A stretch of DNA of 64,000 nt from Serinibacter salmoneus (GCF_002563925.1 NZ_PDJD01000001.1:998973-1062972); one strand, 5' to 3'; positions 9,378 through 19,062 are shown, counted from the stretch's first letter. A program made the numbers and translations. The notes: generated by a model from the sequence alone, not told the origin.

Positions 9378-10370
9378 GTGAAGGTCTGGCACGGAATCGG
9401 CAGGGTCCCCACCGACATCGGCGCAACCGCGGTGACGATCGGCAACTTCGACGGCGTCCACCGCGGCCACCAGGCGGTGCTGCGGGAGGTCGTGGCCCGG
9501 GCGCACGAACGCGGGCTGTGCGCCGTGGCGATGACGTTCGACCCCCACCCCGCTCAGGTGCACCGCCCGGCGCAGGCGCCCGAGCAGATCACCGGCCTCG
9601 CCGATCGGCTGGACCTGATGGCCGCCACCGGCCTGGACGGCGTGCTCGTGGTGGCCTACACCACCGACTTCGCCGCCCAGGGCCCGGAGCAGTTCGTCCG
9701 TCGCTACCTGGTGGAGGCGCTGCACCCCCGGGTGGTCGTGGTGGGCTCCGACGTGCGGTTCGGGGCGGACAACGCCGGCGACGGCGCGACGATGGCCGAG
9801 CTGGGGGAGCGGTACGGGTTCGAGGTGGTGCTGGTCGAGGACGTGCTCGCCGGGGCGGAGCACCATCCGGCTGCCCTGACCCACGGGGTGCTCGAGGAAC
9901 GCCGCTGGTCCTCCACCTGGGCACGCGACCTGCTCGCCGCCGGGCGTCTGGAGGAACTCACCCACGTGCTGGGCCGCTGGCATGCCATGCGGGGCGCCGT
10001 GGTGCACGGCGAGGCGCGCGGCCGGGAACTCGGCTTCCCCACGGCCAACCTCGACCCGGCCTCCTCCGGTGCGGTGCCCGCCGACGGCGTCTATGCCGGC
10101 TGGCTGCGCCGGGACGGCGGCGCGGGGGAGCGGCTGCCGGCCGCCATCTCGGTGGGCACCAACCCCACCTTCGACGGCGAGGTGCGTCAGGTCGAGGCGC
10201 ACGTGATCGGCCGCACCGACCTGGACCTGTACGGTGAGGAGGTCGTGGTGGAGTTCGTCACGCGGCTGCGGCCGACGCTGCGCTACACCGGGGTGGAGGC
10301 GCTCGTGGAGCAGATGCACCGGGACTGTGCCGATGCGCTCGCCGCGCTCGAGGTCGCCACGGTGTCCTGA
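9378..10370 (+). CDS. ribF: Bifunctional riboflavin kinase / FAD synthetase
   Basis: 330 aa. Converts riboflavin to FMN and then FAD. The N-terminal nucleotidyltransferase domain opens with [16 protein letters not shown] (HxGH-like nucleotide-binding motif) and contains [12 protein letters not shown]. The C-terminal flavokinase domain has [12 protein letters not shown] and [10 protein letters not shown], the ATP/riboflavin binding loops. The GTG start at 9378 gives VKVWHGIG. It is preferred over longer starts because of the -10 element 6 nt upstream. No FMN riboswitch is visible before it. Confidence 0.96.
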   Translation: MKVWHGIGRVPTDIGATAVTIGNFDGVHRGHQAVLREVVARAHERGLCAVAMTFDPHPAQVHRPAQAPEQITGLADRLDLMAATGLDGVLVVAYTTDFAAQGPEQFVRRYLVEALHPRVVVVGSDVRFGADNAGDGATMAELGERYGFEVVLVEDVLAGAEHHPAALTHGVLEERRWSSTWARDLLAAGRLEELTHVLGRWHAMRGAVVHGEARGRELGFPTANLDPASSGAVPADGVYAGWLRRDGGAGERLPAAISVGTNPTFDGEVRQVEAHVIGRTDLDLYGEEVVVEFVTRLRPTLRYTGVEALVEQMHRDCADALAALEVATVS

Positions 10371-10385
10371 CCCCGCGCAGTGCGA

Positions 10386-10391
10386 TAGGAT
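10386..10391 (+). promoter_or_regulatory. -10 element (TAGGAT) of the rpsO promoter
   Basis: TAGGAT lies 82 nt before the rpsO start in the ribF-rpsO gap. Transcription from about 10398 would give a leader of roughly 75 nt, long enough for S15 feedback, but I cannot define a specific fold. Confidence 0.5.
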
Positions 10392-10473
10392 GGCTGCGCC
10401 GTCAGAACGGCCGCGGATCGACTGCCCCGGTGGACAAGCCCGGGTGCGCCGCGCAACGACCCTAAGGAGAACC

Positions 10474-10743
10474 GTGGCTCTCGACGCCGCCGTGAAGCAG
10501 TCCATCATCAACGAGTACGCGACGCACGAGGGTGACACCGGTTCGCCCGAGGTCCAGATCGCGCTCCTCACGCGCCGCATCAGCGACCTCACCGAGCACA
10601 TGAAGGCGCACAAGCACGACCACCACAGCCGCCGTGGGCTGATGCTGCTGGTCGGTCAGCGCCGCCGTCTGCTCACCTACCTGACCAAGGTCGACATCGA
10701 CCGCTACCGCTCGATCATCGAGCGGGTCGGCATCCGTCGCTGA
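10474..10743 (+). CDS. rpsO: 30S ribosomal protein S15
   Basis: 89 aa, exactly the family length. S15 binds 16S rRNA helices 20-22 early in 30S assembly. The family signatures [33 protein letters not shown] and RRRLLTYL are all present. The GTG start follows a good Shine-Dalgarno AAGGAGA (10464-10470). The rpsO-pnp order is near-universal in bacteria. A strong hairpin follows the stop. Confidence 0.99.
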   Translation: MALDAAVKQSIINEYATHEGDTGSPEVQIALLTRRISDLTEHMKAHKHDHHSRRGLMLLVGQRRRLLTYLTKVDIDRYRSIIERVGIRR

Positions 10744-10751
10744 CGACCATC

Positions 10752-10784
10752 GTGTGCCCGGATCCGCTCAGGGTCCGGGCACAC
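10752..10784 (+). terminator. Hairpin after rpsO
   Basis: Perfect 11-bp arms GTGTGCCCGGA (10752-10762) and TCCGGGCACAC (10774-10784) around an 11-nt loop. No T-tract follows. It probably attenuates read-through from rpsO into pnp or stabilises the rpsO 3' end. Confidence 0.65.
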
Positions 10785-10787
10785 ATG

Positions 10788-10808
10788 CATGCGGGCACCG
10801 TCCGCATG
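10788..10808 (+). other. Second hairpin in the pnp leader
   Basis: Arms CATGCGG (10788-10794) and CCGCATG (10802-10808) with a 7-nt loop, directly after the rpsO hairpin. pnp leaders in many bacteria contain stem-loops that RNase III cuts during autocontrol. Whether this one serves that role is inference. Confidence 0.4.
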
Positions 10809-10986
10809 TGCGTCCGCGGCCCGGCCGCGGGCACTGAGGAATAGTCACCGAACACCGCACGCCGTCTCCGCCGTCGGTCCTCGGTAGTGGCCTCCGGGCC
10901 GGTCCTCCCGCGGGAGGGCAGCCGGGCGTGGGCCTCGATCGAAGACCTCCGTCGCTCGGCGTGCACCGACACGAAGGAGGGCACCC

Positions 10987-13224
10987 ATGGAGGGTCCCGA
11001 GATCACGTTCGCCGAGGCCGTCATCGACAACGGCCGCTTCGGCACCCGCACCGTCCGCTTCGAGACCGGCCGCCTGGCCAAGCAGGCCGCCGGTGCCGTG
11101 CTGGCCACGCTGGACGAGGAGACCGTGGTGCTGTCCACCACGACCGCCGGCAAGCACCCGCGCGAGGGCTTCGACTTCTTCCCGCTCACCGTGGACGTCG
11201 AGGAGCGCCAGTACGCCGCCGGGAAGATCCCCGGCTCCTTCTTCCGCCGCGAGGGTCGCCCCTCCACCGAGGCGATCCTGGCCTGCCGCCTGATCGACCG
11301 TCCGCTGCGCCCGCTGTTCGTCAAGGGCCTGCGCAACGAGGTCCAGGTCGTCGAGACCGTCCTGGCGATCCACCCGGACGACGCCTACGACGTGCTGGCG
11401 ATCAACGCCGCCTCCGCCTCCACCCAGATCTCCGGTCTGCCGTTCTCCGGCCCGGTCGGCGGGGTGCGCATCTCCTACATCGAGGGTGAGTGGGTCGCCT
11501 TCCCGCGTTACAGCGAGTCCGCGAAGGCCGTCTTCGAGATGGTCGTGGCCGGCCGCCGCGTCAAGGACGAGCAGGGCAACGACGACGTCGCGATCGCCAT
11601 GATCGAGGCCGAGGCCACCGTCAACGCCTGGAGCCTCATCAAGGAGCAGGGTGCCACCGCGCCCACCGAGGAGATCGTGGCACAGGGCCTGGAGGCCGCG
11701 AAGCCGTTCATCGCCGCCCTCGTGGACGCGCAGGCCGAACTCGCCTCGAAGGCCGCCAAGGAGGTGCGCAGCTTCCCGCTCTTCCCCGACTACGAGGACG
11801 ACGCCCTGGAGGCCATGCGCGCCCAGGTCGCCGAGGGCCTGGAGTCCGCCCTCTCGATCGCCGACAAGCAGGAGCGCGAGACGCGCCTGGACGAGGTCCG
11901 CGACGCCGCCATCGGCGCCCTGCAGGCCGGCTTCGACGGTCGCGAGAAGGAGCTGCACGCCGCCTACCGCGCTCTGACCAAGGCCGCCATCCGCCGTCGC
12001 ATCCTCACCGACGGCTTCCGCATCGACGGCCGCGGGCTGCGCGACATCCGCCCGCTGTCCGCCGAGGTCGAGGTGCTGCCCCGCGTGCACGGCTCCGCCC
12101 TGTTCGAGCGTGGCGAGACCCAGATCATGGGCGTCACCACGCTGAACATGCTCAAGATGGAGCAGCAGCTGGACACCCTGAGCCCGGTGACCCGCAAGCG
12201 CTACATGCACAACTACAACTTCCCGCCCTACTCCACCGGTGAGACCGGTCGCGTGGGCAGCCCCAAGCGCCGCGAGATCGGCCACGGCGCGCTCGCCGAG
12301 CGGGCCCTGGTGCCGGTGCTGCCGGGCCGCGAGGAGTTCCCCTACGCGATCCGTCAGGTCTCCGAGGCCCTCGGGTCCAACGGCTCCACCTCGATGGGTT
12401 CGGTGTGCGCCTCGACCCTGTCCATGCTGAACGCCGGTGTGCCGCTGCGCGCCCCGGTCGCCGGCATCGCGATGGGCCTGGTCTCGGACAACGTGGACGG
12501 GCAGATGCGCTACGCCGCGCTGACCGACATCCTCGGCGCCGAGGACGCCTTCGGCGACATGGACTTCAAGGTCGCCGGTACCCGCGAGTTCGTCACCGCC
12601 ATCCAGTTGGACACCAAGCTCGACGGCATCCCCGCCTCGGTGCTGGCCGGTGCGCTCTCGCAGGCCAAGGAGGCGCGTCTGACCATCCTGGACGTCATGG
12701 CCGAGGCCATCGACACCCCGGACGAGATGGCCGCCACCGCCCCGCGCGTGATCACGGTGCAGGTCCCGGTCGACAAGATCGGCGAGGTCATCGGCCCGAA
12801 GGGCAAGATGATCAACCAGATCCAGGAGGACACGGGCGCCGACATCTCCATCGAGGACGACGGCACCGTGTTCATCGGCGCCACCGACGGCCCGTCGGCG
12901 GAGGCCGCGCGGCAGGCGATCAACGCGATCGCCAACCCGCACATGCCCGAGGTGGGTGAGCGTTTCATCGGCACGGTCGTCAAGACCACCAGTTTCGGGG
13001 CGTTCATCTCCCTCACGCCGGGCAAGGACGGTCTGCTGCACATCAGCCAGATCCGTCGACTCGTGGGCGGCAAGCGCGTGGAGAGCGTGGAGGACGTGCT
13101 CTCCGTGGGTCAGAAGGTGCAGGTCGAGCTCGCCGAGATCGACAACCGCGGCAAGCTCTCGCTGCACGCGGTCATCGACGAGGACGAGAAGGACTCCGCC
13201 GAGCCCGCAGGCGCGGAGGCCTGA
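10987..13224 (+). CDS. pnp: Polyribonucleotide nucleotidyltransferase (PNPase)
   Basis: 745 aa. A phosphorolytic 3'-5' exoribonuclease and RNA-tailing enzyme of the degradosome. Two RNase PH domains flank a helical linker. The first has [21 protein letters not shown]; the second carries [23 protein letters not shown] and [22 protein letters not shown] domain (about 592-655, GKMINQIQ loop) and an S1 domain (about 656-728) end the protein. The ATG at 10987 follows GAAGGAGGGC. The leader of 243 nt carries two hairpins. The M16 peptidase gene begins 3 nt after the stop. Confidence 0.98.
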   Translation: MEGPEITFAEAVIDNGRFGTRTVRFETGRLAKQAAGAVLATLDEETVVLSTTTAGKHPREGFDFFPLTVDVEERQYAAGKIPGSFFRREGRPSTEAILACRLIDRPLRPLFVKGLRNEVQVVETVLAIHPDDAYDVLAINAASASTQISGLPFSGPVGGVRISYIEGEWVAFPRYSESAKAVFEMVVAGRRVKDEQGNDDVAIAMIEAEATVNAWSLIKEQGATAPTEEIVAQGLEAAKPFIAALVDAQAELASKAAKEVRSFPLFPDYEDDALEAMRAQVAEGLESALSIADKQERETRLDEVRDAAIGALQAGFDGREKELHAAYRALTKAAIRRRILTDGFRIDGRGLRDIRPLSAEVEVLPRVHGSALFERGETQIMGVTTLNMLKMEQQLDTLSPVTRKRYMHNYNFPPYSTGETGRVGSPKRREIGHGALAERALVPVLPGREEFPYAIRQVSEALGSNGSTSMGSVCASTLSMLNAGVPLRAPVAGIAMGLVSDNVDGQMRYAALTDILGAEDAFGDMDFKVAGTREFVTAIQLDTKLDGIPASVLAGALSQAKEARLTILDVMAEAIDTPDEMAATAPRVITVQVPVDKIGEVIGPKGKMINQIQEDTGADISIEDDGTVFIGATDGPSAEAARQAINAIANPHMPEVGERFIGTVVKTTSFGAFISLTPGKDGLLHISQIRRLVGGKRVESVEDVLSVGQKVQVELAEIDNRGKLSLHAVIDEDEKDSAEPAGAEA

Positions 13225-13227
13225 GCC

Positions 13228-14586
13228 ATGCCCCATGACCTCCCGCTCGACCCGGCCGGGAGCGAGTTGGAGGTCAACCTCCCCGGCGGGGCGCTGCTGC
13301 GACGCAGCGTGCTGCCGGGCGGGGTCCGGGTGCTGAGCGAGACCCAGCCGGGAACCCGGTCGGTGTCCCTCAGCGCCACCCTCGCCGTCGGCTCGCGCGA
13401 TGAGCACGACGGCCACCACGGCTCCACCCACTTCCTGGAGCACCTGCTCTTCAAGGGCACCCCCCGCCGCAGCGCCCGGGAGATCGCCGAGGCCTTCGAC
13501 GAGGTCGGTGGCGAGGCCAACGCCGCCACCGGCAAGGAGTCCACCTCCTACTACGCGCGGGTCCTGGACGCCGACGCCGCGATGGCCGGCGACGTGCTGC
13601 TGGACATGGTCACCTCCGCCTCGCTGCGCGAGGAGGACACCGAGATGGAGCGCGGCGTCATCCTCGAGGAGCTCGCCGCCGCCGAGGACGACCCGGCCGA
13701 TGTGGTCCACGAGGCCTTCCACGCCGCCGTGTTCGACCCCCACCCGCTGGGCCGCCCCATCGGGGGCACCCCCGAGACCATCCGCCAGGTGCCGCACGAG
13801 GCCGTGGTGGAGCACTACCGGCGCACCTACCGCAGCGACGAGCTCGTGGTGGCCGCCGCCGGGAACGTGGACCACGACGCCCTGGTGGCCCAGGTGCGCG
13901 CCGGCATCGAGTCCTCACCCTGGGCGGCGATGCCCGGGGCGCGACCCGAGCGGCCCGCGCCCCGCCGCACCGGGGCGCGGATCCCCACCGCGCCGGCCGT
14001 CGCGCGCACCGTGCGCCGCGAGAGCGAACAAGCGCACCTCATCCTCGGCGGGCGCGCGCTCTCGGCGGGTGACGAGCGCCGGTTCGTGCTCGCGGTCCTC
14101 AGCGCCGCGCTCGGGGGCGGCATGTCCTCCCGGCTCTTCCAGGAGGTGCGTGAGCAGCGCGGCCTGGCCTACACCGTCTACACCTTCACCTCCGGGTACA
14201 CCGAGTCCGGCCTGGTGGGAACCTACGTCGGTTGCAGCCCAGCCCGGGTCGCCGAGGTGACCCAGGTCGTGATGCAGGAGTGGCGGGACGTGGCCGAGCG
14301 AGGGATCTCGCCCGAGGAGCTGCGCCGCGCCGTCGGACAGCTGCGGGGCTCGATCGTGCTGGGCCTGGAGGACCCGGGGTCGCGGATGTCGCGGTTGGTG
14401 CGCTCGGAGACCAGCGTGGGTCACTATCTCAGCCTCGAGGAGACCTTCGAGCAGTTGCGGGCGGTCAGCGTGCAGCGCGTGCGCGACCTCGCCGCGGACC
14501 TGCTCGCGGAGCCCACCTCGTTGGTGGTGGTCGGGCCGTACGGTCACGATGTGGCCGGCGAGGTGCTGGCCGACCTGCACCCGTAG
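13228..14586 (+). CDS. M16 family zinc metallopeptidase (PepR-like)
   Basis: 452 aa, one M16A N-half plus the inactive C-half, the size of the mitochondrial-processing-peptidase-like bacterial proteins found next to pnp. The inverted zinc motif HFLEH (His68, Glu71, His72) is intact and the distal Glu lies in the EEDTEMERGVILEEL segment. No signal peptide is seen. The C-half has the family RGLAYTVYTFTSGYTESG strand. It follows pnp by 3 nt and is probably cotranscribed. Substrates are not known for this subgroup. Confidence 0.93.
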   Translation: MPHDLPLDPAGSELEVNLPGGALLRRSVLPGGVRVLSETQPGTRSVSLSATLAVGSRDEHDGHHGSTHFLEHLLFKGTPRRSAREIAEAFDEVGGEANAATGKESTSYYARVLDADAAMAGDVLLDMVTSASLREEDTEMERGVILEELAAAEDDPADVVHEAFHAAVFDPHPLGRPIGGTPETIRQVPHEAVVEHYRRTYRSDELVVAAAGNVDHDALVAQVRAGIESSPWAAMPGARPERPAPRRTGARIPTAPAVARTVRRESEQAHLILGGRALSAGDERRFVLAVLSAALGGGMSSRLFQEVREQRGLAYTVYTFTSGYTESGLVGTYVGCSPARVAEVTQVVMQEWRDVAERGISPEELRRAVGQLRGSIVLGLEDPGSRMSRLVRSETSVGHYLSLEETFEQLRAVSVQRVRDLAADLLAEPTSLVVVGPYGHDVAGEVLADLHP

Positions 14587-14589
14587 GCT
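14584..14589 (+). promoter_or_regulatory. -10 element (TAGGCT) for leaderless dapB, formed on the upstream stop codon
   Basis: TAGGCT ends 6 nt before the dapB GTG. Its first three bases are the TAG stop codon of the M16 peptidase gene. No Shine-Dalgarno is present. Confidence 0.6.
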
Positions 14590-14595
14590 GGGCCC

Positions 14596-15339
14596 GTGAG
14601 TATCGCAGTGGCCGTGCTGGGCGCGGCAGGACGCATGGGTCAGACCACCGTGGCCGCCATCGAGGCGGCCGAGGACCTGGAACTGGTCGCCTCGCTCGAC
14701 ATGGGCGACGACGTCGCGGCCCTGGCCGGGGTGGCGGACGTCGCCGTGGACTTCACGGTCCCCAGCGCCACCGAGGCCAACGTACATGCGCTCATCGACG
14801 CGGGGGTGCACGCCGTGGTGGGCACCACCGGTTGGGACGAGGACGCCCTGGGCCGGGTGCGCGAGCACCTGTCCCGCCGCGCCGACGTGGGCGCGCTGAT
14901 CGCCCCGAACTTCGCCCTCTCCGCCGTGCTCGCGATGAAGTTCGCTGAGATGGCGGCCCCGCTGTTCGCCTCGGCCGAGGTCGTCGAGCTGCACCATCCC
15001 CGCAAGGTGGATGCGCCGTCGGGCACCGCCGCGCACACCGCGCGCGGGATCGCCGCGGCGCGCGCGCGAGCGGGCCTGGGTCCGATGCCGGACGCCACCG
15101 AGATCGATCCCGGTGGCGCGCGCGGCGCGGACATGGACGGCGTCCACGTCCACGCCCTGCGGATGACCGGCCTGGTGGCCCACGAGCAGGTGTTCCTGTC
15201 CAATCCGGGCGAACTGCTCACGATCCGCACCGACTCCTTCGACCGCTCCTCCTTCATGCCCGGTGTGCTGCTCGCGGTGCGCACGGTCGCCGGCCGCCCG
15301 GGCCTCACGCTCGGGCTGGACGGCTACCTGGACCTGTGA
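14596..15339 (+). CDS. dapB: 4-hydroxy-tetrahydrodipicolinate reductase
   Basis: 247 aa. NAD(P)H-dependent second step of the DAP/lysine branch. The nucleotide-binding loop VLGAAGRMGQTT is at the N-terminus. VDFTVPSAT and the GTTGWDE strand follow. The substrate-binding motif ELHHPRKVDAPSGTA carries the catalytic His and Lys. The GTG start at 14596 is supported by the -10 element. The stop overlaps the next gene's GTG (GTGA). dapA lies 1.1 kb downstream and dapF 25 kb away. Confidence 0.97.
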   Translation: MSIAVAVLGAAGRMGQTTVAAIEAAEDLELVASLDMGDDVAALAGVADVAVDFTVPSATEANVHALIDAGVHAVVGTTGWDEDALGRVREHLSRRADVGALIAPNFALSAVLAMKFAEMAAPLFASAEVVELHHPRKVDAPSGTAAHTARGIAAARARAGLGPMPDATEIDPGGARGADMDGVHVHALRMTGLVAHEQVFLSNPGELLTIRTDSFDRSSFMPGVLLAVRTVAGRPGLTLGLDGYLDL

Positions 15340-15785
15340 GGATGCGCTCGCGCTGGATCGCGGGCGCCCTGGTCGCCCTGCTGCTGCTGTACGTGGCGCT
15401 CGTGGCGCGCAGCGCCTACGGGCTGCTGATCTCTGGTGAGGCACTCGGGGTCGGCATCGGCGTGGCGGCGCTGGCGATCCCCGTGCTGACGGTGTGGTTC
15501 CTCGTGCGCGAGATCGCCATGGCGCGCGCGGTGGACCGCCTCGCGGGGATCATGGAGCAGGAGGGCTCCCTCGACCCCGACGACCTCCCGCGCAGCCCCG
15601 GGGGCAGGATCGACCGTGCCGCGGCCACCGAGGCGTTCGCGTCCGTTCGCGCCGATGTGGAGGCGGATCCGCAGGCATGGCGCGGCTGGTTCCGCCTCGC
15701 GTGGGCCTACAACGACGCCGGGGACCGGCGCCGGGCCCGCTCCAGCCTGCGCACCGCGGTGCAGTTGGAGCGCCGCACCCGCTGA
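15336..15785 (+). CDS. Small membrane protein with a TPR-like C-terminal segment
   Basis: 149 aa. Two hydrophobic segments (about 8-30 and 36-57) form an N-terminal hairpin in the membrane. A charged linker leads to a cytoplasmic segment, WFRLAWAYNDAGDRRRARSSLRTAV, which reads like one tetratricopeptide helix pair. The GTG start overlaps the dapB stop, so it is translationally coupled. Similar small proteins sit after dapB in related actinobacteria; thyX takes this position in some others. Function unknown. Confidence 0.75.
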   Translation: MRMRSRWIAGALVALLLLYVALVARSAYGLLISGEALGVGIGVAALAIPVLTVWFLVREIAMARAVDRLAGIMEQEGSLDPDDLPRSPGGRIDRAAATEAFASVRADVEADPQAWRGWFRLAWAYNDAGDRRRARSSLRTAVQLERRTR

Positions 15786-15786
15786 G

Positions 15787-16353
15787 CTACGCCTCGCCGA
15801 GCAGCGCCGTCAGGAGGACCTCGGTGGCCTCGCCGGTCGGCAGGGGCAGGGTGCGTCGCAGCCCGGCCTCCTCCAGCCCGGCGCCGCGCAGGAACGCCAG
15901 GCGCGGTTCGTCGCCCTGCAGCGTCCAGGCCGCCACGTGATGCGCGCCGGCCTCACGCGAGAGGTCCACGACGGCGGCCAGCAGCCGGGAGCCGTGCCCC
16001 TCGCGTCGAGTGGCCGGATCCACCTCCAGGGCGGTGATCTCCGCCGTCCAGCCGCCGTCGGTCTCGGCGACCACGGTGGGGTCGTCCGCCCGGCGGGCCG
16101 GTGTCACCGCGGCGAATCCGACCAGGTGCGGCCCGGCCATGGCGACCAGCACCCGCGTGCGCGCATCCGCCGCGGCGATCGCGCCCGCCCAGGCCTCGCT
16201 CGCCCGCTCGGGATCCACCGCAGCGGCCACCTCCTCGCCCAGCGACCCCGCCCAGGCCGTGCGCTGCACCTCGGCGATGCGCGCGGCGTCGGTCACCACC
16301 GCGGGGCGCACACTGACGTCGGCGGTCGGGCTGGTGGCGTGGGAGGAACTCAT
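15787..16353 (-). CDS. GNAT family N-acetyltransferase
   Basis: 188 aa, a single GNAT domain. The acetyl-CoA loop is RREGHGSRLLAAV (R-x-x-G-x-G/A pattern), preceded by the ITALEVDPATRREG strand; HHVAAWTLQGDEPRLAFLRGAGLEEAG is the usual C-terminal Asn/Tyr-region helix. The substrate cannot be inferred. It lies in inverse orientation between dapB and dapA, convergent with the TPR-like gene (1 nt gap) and divergent from dapA. A CAGACT element 6 nt upstream of the ATG suggests a leaderless transcript. Confidence 0.85.
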   Translation of the reverse strand: MSSSHATSPTADVSVRPAVVTDAARIAEVQRTAWAGSLGEEVAAAVDPERASEAWAGAIAAADARTRVLVAMAGPHLVGFAAVTPARRADDPTVVAETDGGWTAEITALEVDPATRREGHGSRLLAAVVDLSREAGAHHVAAWTLQGDEPRLAFLRGAGLEEAGLRRTLPLPTGEATEVLLTALLGEA

Positions 16354-16359
16354 ACCGGC

Positions 16360-16365
16360 AGTCTG
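16360..16365 (-). promoter_or_regulatory. -10 element (CAGACT) for leaderless GNAT gene
   Basis: On the minus strand CAGACT ends 6 nt before the ATG at 16353; no ribosome binding site intervenes. Confidence 0.45.
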
Positions 16366-16411
16366 TCAGGTCCACGGGGTGGCCGCTGGCGCTCGGGGGC
16401 GGGGATCGCGG

Positions 16412-16417
16412 TAGGTT
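16412..16417 (+). promoter_or_regulatory. -10 element (TAGGTT) for leaderless dapA
   Basis: TAGGTT ends 7 nt before the dapA ATG at 16425. The preceding bases lack a Shine-Dalgarno sequence. Confidence 0.55.
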
Positions 16418-16424
16418 CGGGGGC

Positions 16425-17336
16425 ATGAGCGTGCGCAACTCCTCGGCGATCGAGGCCTTCGGCTCCGTCCTGGTGGCGATGGTGACCCCGATGGACCCCC
16501 GCGGCAGGGTCGATATCGACGCCACCGTGACCCTCGCCGAGAAATTGGTGGCCGACGGCGCCGACGGCCTGGTCCTGTCCGGCACCACGGGGGAGTCCCC
16601 CACCACCCACCAACCGGAGAAGGACGAGGTGGTGCGCGCCGTCGTGGAGGCGGTCGGTGACCGCGCCCGCATCGTGGCGGGCGCCGGCTCGAACGACACC
16701 AAGCACGCCGAGCGGATCGCGGCCGGGGCGCGTGCCTCCGGCGCGCACGGCATCCTCGTGGTCTCCCCGTACTACAACCGGCCCTCCCAGGAGGGCGTCT
16801 ACCGTCACATCGACGCGGTCGTGAACGCGGCCGAACTCCCCGCGATGATCTACGACATCCCGGGTCGCACCGGCGTCGCGATCAGCGACGACACCCTGGA
16901 TCGACTCGCGCAGAACCCGCACGTGCTGGCCGTCAAGGACGCCACCGGGGACGTGCCCGCCGGCTTCGCGCGGATGCGACGCACCGGGCTCGCCTTCTAC
17001 TCGGGCGACGACAGCCTCAACCTCGCCTGGCTGACCCACGGAGCGGTGGGCGTGGTCAGCGTGGTGGGTCACGTCGTCGCTGGCGCGTACGCCGAGATGG
17101 TCCAGCGCATCCGCGAGGGCGACCTCGGCCGCGCGCAGGACCTCGCGGTCGAGCTCGACCCGATCGTGCAAGCCATCATGGGCACCGGCCAGGGGGCCGT
17201 GCTCGCCAAGGCAGCCCTGGAACTCCAGGGCGTCATCCCGCACCGCAGCGTGCGCTCACCGCTGGTGGAGGCAACCGAGGGCGAAATGGCCCTCCTCGCC
17301 GACCAGTTGCGCACCGCGGGGCTCCTCGCGTCCTAG
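16425..17336 (+). CDS. dapA: 4-hydroxy-tetrahydrodipicolinate synthase
   Basis: 303 aa. Condenses pyruvate and aspartate semialdehyde, the first committed DAP step. The TIM barrel shows the pyruvate-binding LSGTTGESPTT motif, the YYNRPSQEGVYRH segment with the catalytic Tyr, and the Schiff-base Lys in HVLAVKDATGD. Length matches the family. The ATG was chosen from the TAGGTT -10 element just upstream. The RNase J gene follows after 40 nt, so cotranscription is possible. Confidence 0.97.
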   Translation: MSVRNSSAIEAFGSVLVAMVTPMDPRGRVDIDATVTLAEKLVADGADGLVLSGTTGESPTTHQPEKDEVVRAVVEAVGDRARIVAGAGSNDTKHAERIAAGARASGAHGILVVSPYYNRPSQEGVYRHIDAVVNAAELPAMIYDIPGRTGVAISDDTLDRLAQNPHVLAVKDATGDVPAGFARMRRTGLAFYSGDDSLNLAWLTHGAVGVVSVVGHVVAGAYAEMVQRIREGDLGRAQDLAVELDPIVQAIMGTGQGAVLAKAALELQGVIPHRSVRSPLVEATEGEMALLADQLRTAGLLAS

Positions 17337-17376
17337 CGACGCCCGGCTGGGGCCGTACGGCCCGGAAGAAGGAATC

Positions 17377-19062
17377 ATGTCCCACCCACATCCCGATCTC
17401 CCGCTCCCGCCGCCGCTGCCCGCGGGCGGCCTGCGGATCATCCCGCTCGGCGGCCTCGGGGAGGTCGGTCGCAACATGGCCGTGCTGGAGTACGACGGCC
17501 GCCTCCTGATCATCGACTGCGGCGTGCTCTTCCCGGAGGACCACCAGCCCGGGGTGGACCTGATCCTCCCGGACTTCTCCGCGATCGAGGACCGGCTCGA
17601 CGACATCGACGCACTCGTCCTCACCCACGGTCACGAGGACCACATCGGGGCCGTCCCCTATCTGCTGAAGCTCCGCGGGGACATCCCCGTGATCGGCTCC
17701 CGGCTCACGCTGGCCTTCCTCTCGGCGAAGCTGAGGGAGCACCGCATCACGCCGGTGCTCCGCCAGGTCGCGGAGGACGACACCCTCAAGGTCGGCAACT
17801 TCGACCTGGAGTTCGTGGCCGTCAACCACTCCATCCCGGACGCGCTCGCGGTGGCCGTGACCACCGGCGCCGGCACGGTGCTGCACACCGGTGACTTCAA
17901 GATGGACCAGCTCCCGCTGGACGGCCGGATCACCGACCTGCGGGCCTTCGCCCGGCTGGGGGAGAAGGGCGTCGACCTGTTCATGGTCGACTCCACCAAC
18001 GCCGAGGTCCCCGGGTTCACCACCGCCGAGGCCGAGATCGGCCCCGTGCTGGAGAACGTGTTCGCCGCGGCGACCGGTCGCCTGGTCGTGGCCAGTTTCT
18101 CCTCCCATGTGCACCGCGTGCAGCAGGTCATCGACGCCGCCTGGGCGAATGACCGCAAGGTCGCGCTGGTGGGCCGCTCGATGGTGCGCAACATGACGAT
18201 CGCCGCCGAGTTGGGCTACCTGACGGTGCCCGAGGGCGTGCTGGTGGACGTCAAGCGCATCGACAACTACCCGCCGCACGAGGTCGTGCTGATGTGCACC
18301 GGCTCCCAGGGTGAGCCGATGGCCGCCCTGTCCCGGATCGCGAACAAGGACCACCGGGTCGAGGTGGGCCCCGGCGACACCGTCGTGTTGGCCTCCTCGC
18401 TGATCCCCGGCAACGAGAACGCGGTCTACCGCGTGATCAACGGCCTGATGCGCCTGGGCGCCCAGGTGGTGCACCAGGGCAACGCCCGGGTGCACGTGTC
18501 CGGGCATGCCAGCGCCGGCGAGCTCCTGTACTGCTACAACATCCTGCGGCCGCGCAACGTGATGCCGGTGCACGGTGAGATCCGCCATCTCGTGGCCAAC
18601 GGCGCGCTGGCGGTCAAGACCGGGGTCGAGGCCAACCGTGTGGTGCTCGCCGAGGACGGCGTGGTGGTGGACCTCGTGGACGGGCGCGCCAAGATCGTGG
18701 GCGCCGTGCCGTGCGGGTACGTGTACGTGGACGGGTCCTCGATCGGTGAGATCGACGAGTCGGACCTGAAGGACCGGCGCATCCTGTCCGAGGAGGGCTT
18801 CATCTCCGTGTTCGCGGTGGTGGACTCCTCCTCGGGCACCATCGTGGCCGGGCCCCAGATCCACGCCCGCGGGTTGGCCGAGAGCGACGAGGTGCTCAGC
18901 AACGTGGTGCCGCAGGCACGTGATGCCCTCGCGCAGGCGCTCGGCGAGGGCTCGGTCGACTCCCACCAGTTGCAGCAGGTGCTGCGTCGGGTCGTGGGCC
19001 GGTGGGCCGGGACACGGCTGAAGCGTCGCCCGATGATCATCCCTGTGGTGGTCGTCACCTGA
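17377..19062 (+). CDS. rnj: Ribonuclease J
   Basis: 561 aa. Metallo-beta-lactamase ribonuclease with endonuclease and 5'-3' exonuclease activity, a main RNA-decay enzyme in actinobacteria. The zinc motif is LTHGHEDHIGA (about residues 82-92). The beta-CASP domain holds VASFSSHVHRVQQ and the GSQGEP loop. The later VSGHASAGEL and MPVHGE motifs complete the active site. The C-terminal domain ends with RRPMIIPVVV-like residues. The ATG follows GAAGAAGGAAT. The dapA-rnj-ftsK order is conserved in the phylum. Confidence 0.97.
   Translation: MSHPHPDLPLPPPLPAGGLRIIPLGGLGEVGRNMAVLEYDGRLLIIDCGVLFPEDHQPGVDLILPDFSAIEDRLDDIDALVLTHGHEDHIGAVPYLLKLRGDIPVIGSRLTLAFLSAKLREHRITPVLRQVAEDDTLKVGNFDLEFVAVNHSIPDALAVAVTTGAGTVLHTGDFKMDQLPLDGRITDLRAFARLGEKGVDLFMVDSTNAEVPGFTTAEAEIGPVLENVFAAATGRLVVASFSSHVHRVQQVIDAAWANDRKVALVGRSMVRNMTIAAELGYLTVPEGVLVDVKRIDNYPPHEVVLMCTGSQGEPMAALSRIANKDHRVEVGPGDTVVLASSLIPGNENAVYRVINGLMRLGAQVVHQGNARVHVSGHASAGELLYCYNILRPRNVMPVHGEIRHLVANGALAVKTGVEANRVVLAEDGVVVDLVDGRAKIVGAVPCGYVYVDGSSIGEIDESDLKDRRILSEEGFISVFAVVDSSSGTIVAGPQIHARGLAESDEVLSNVVPQARDALAQALGEGSVDSHQLQQVLRRVVGRWAGTRLKRRPMIIPVVVVT

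Noticed and set aside
10768-13875. 1035-codon open frame on the minus strand opposite pnp
   Set aside because: It is the antisense shadow of pnp and the M16 peptidase gene. High GC keeps the opposite frame free of stops; the product is His/Gly/Asp-rich with no domain.
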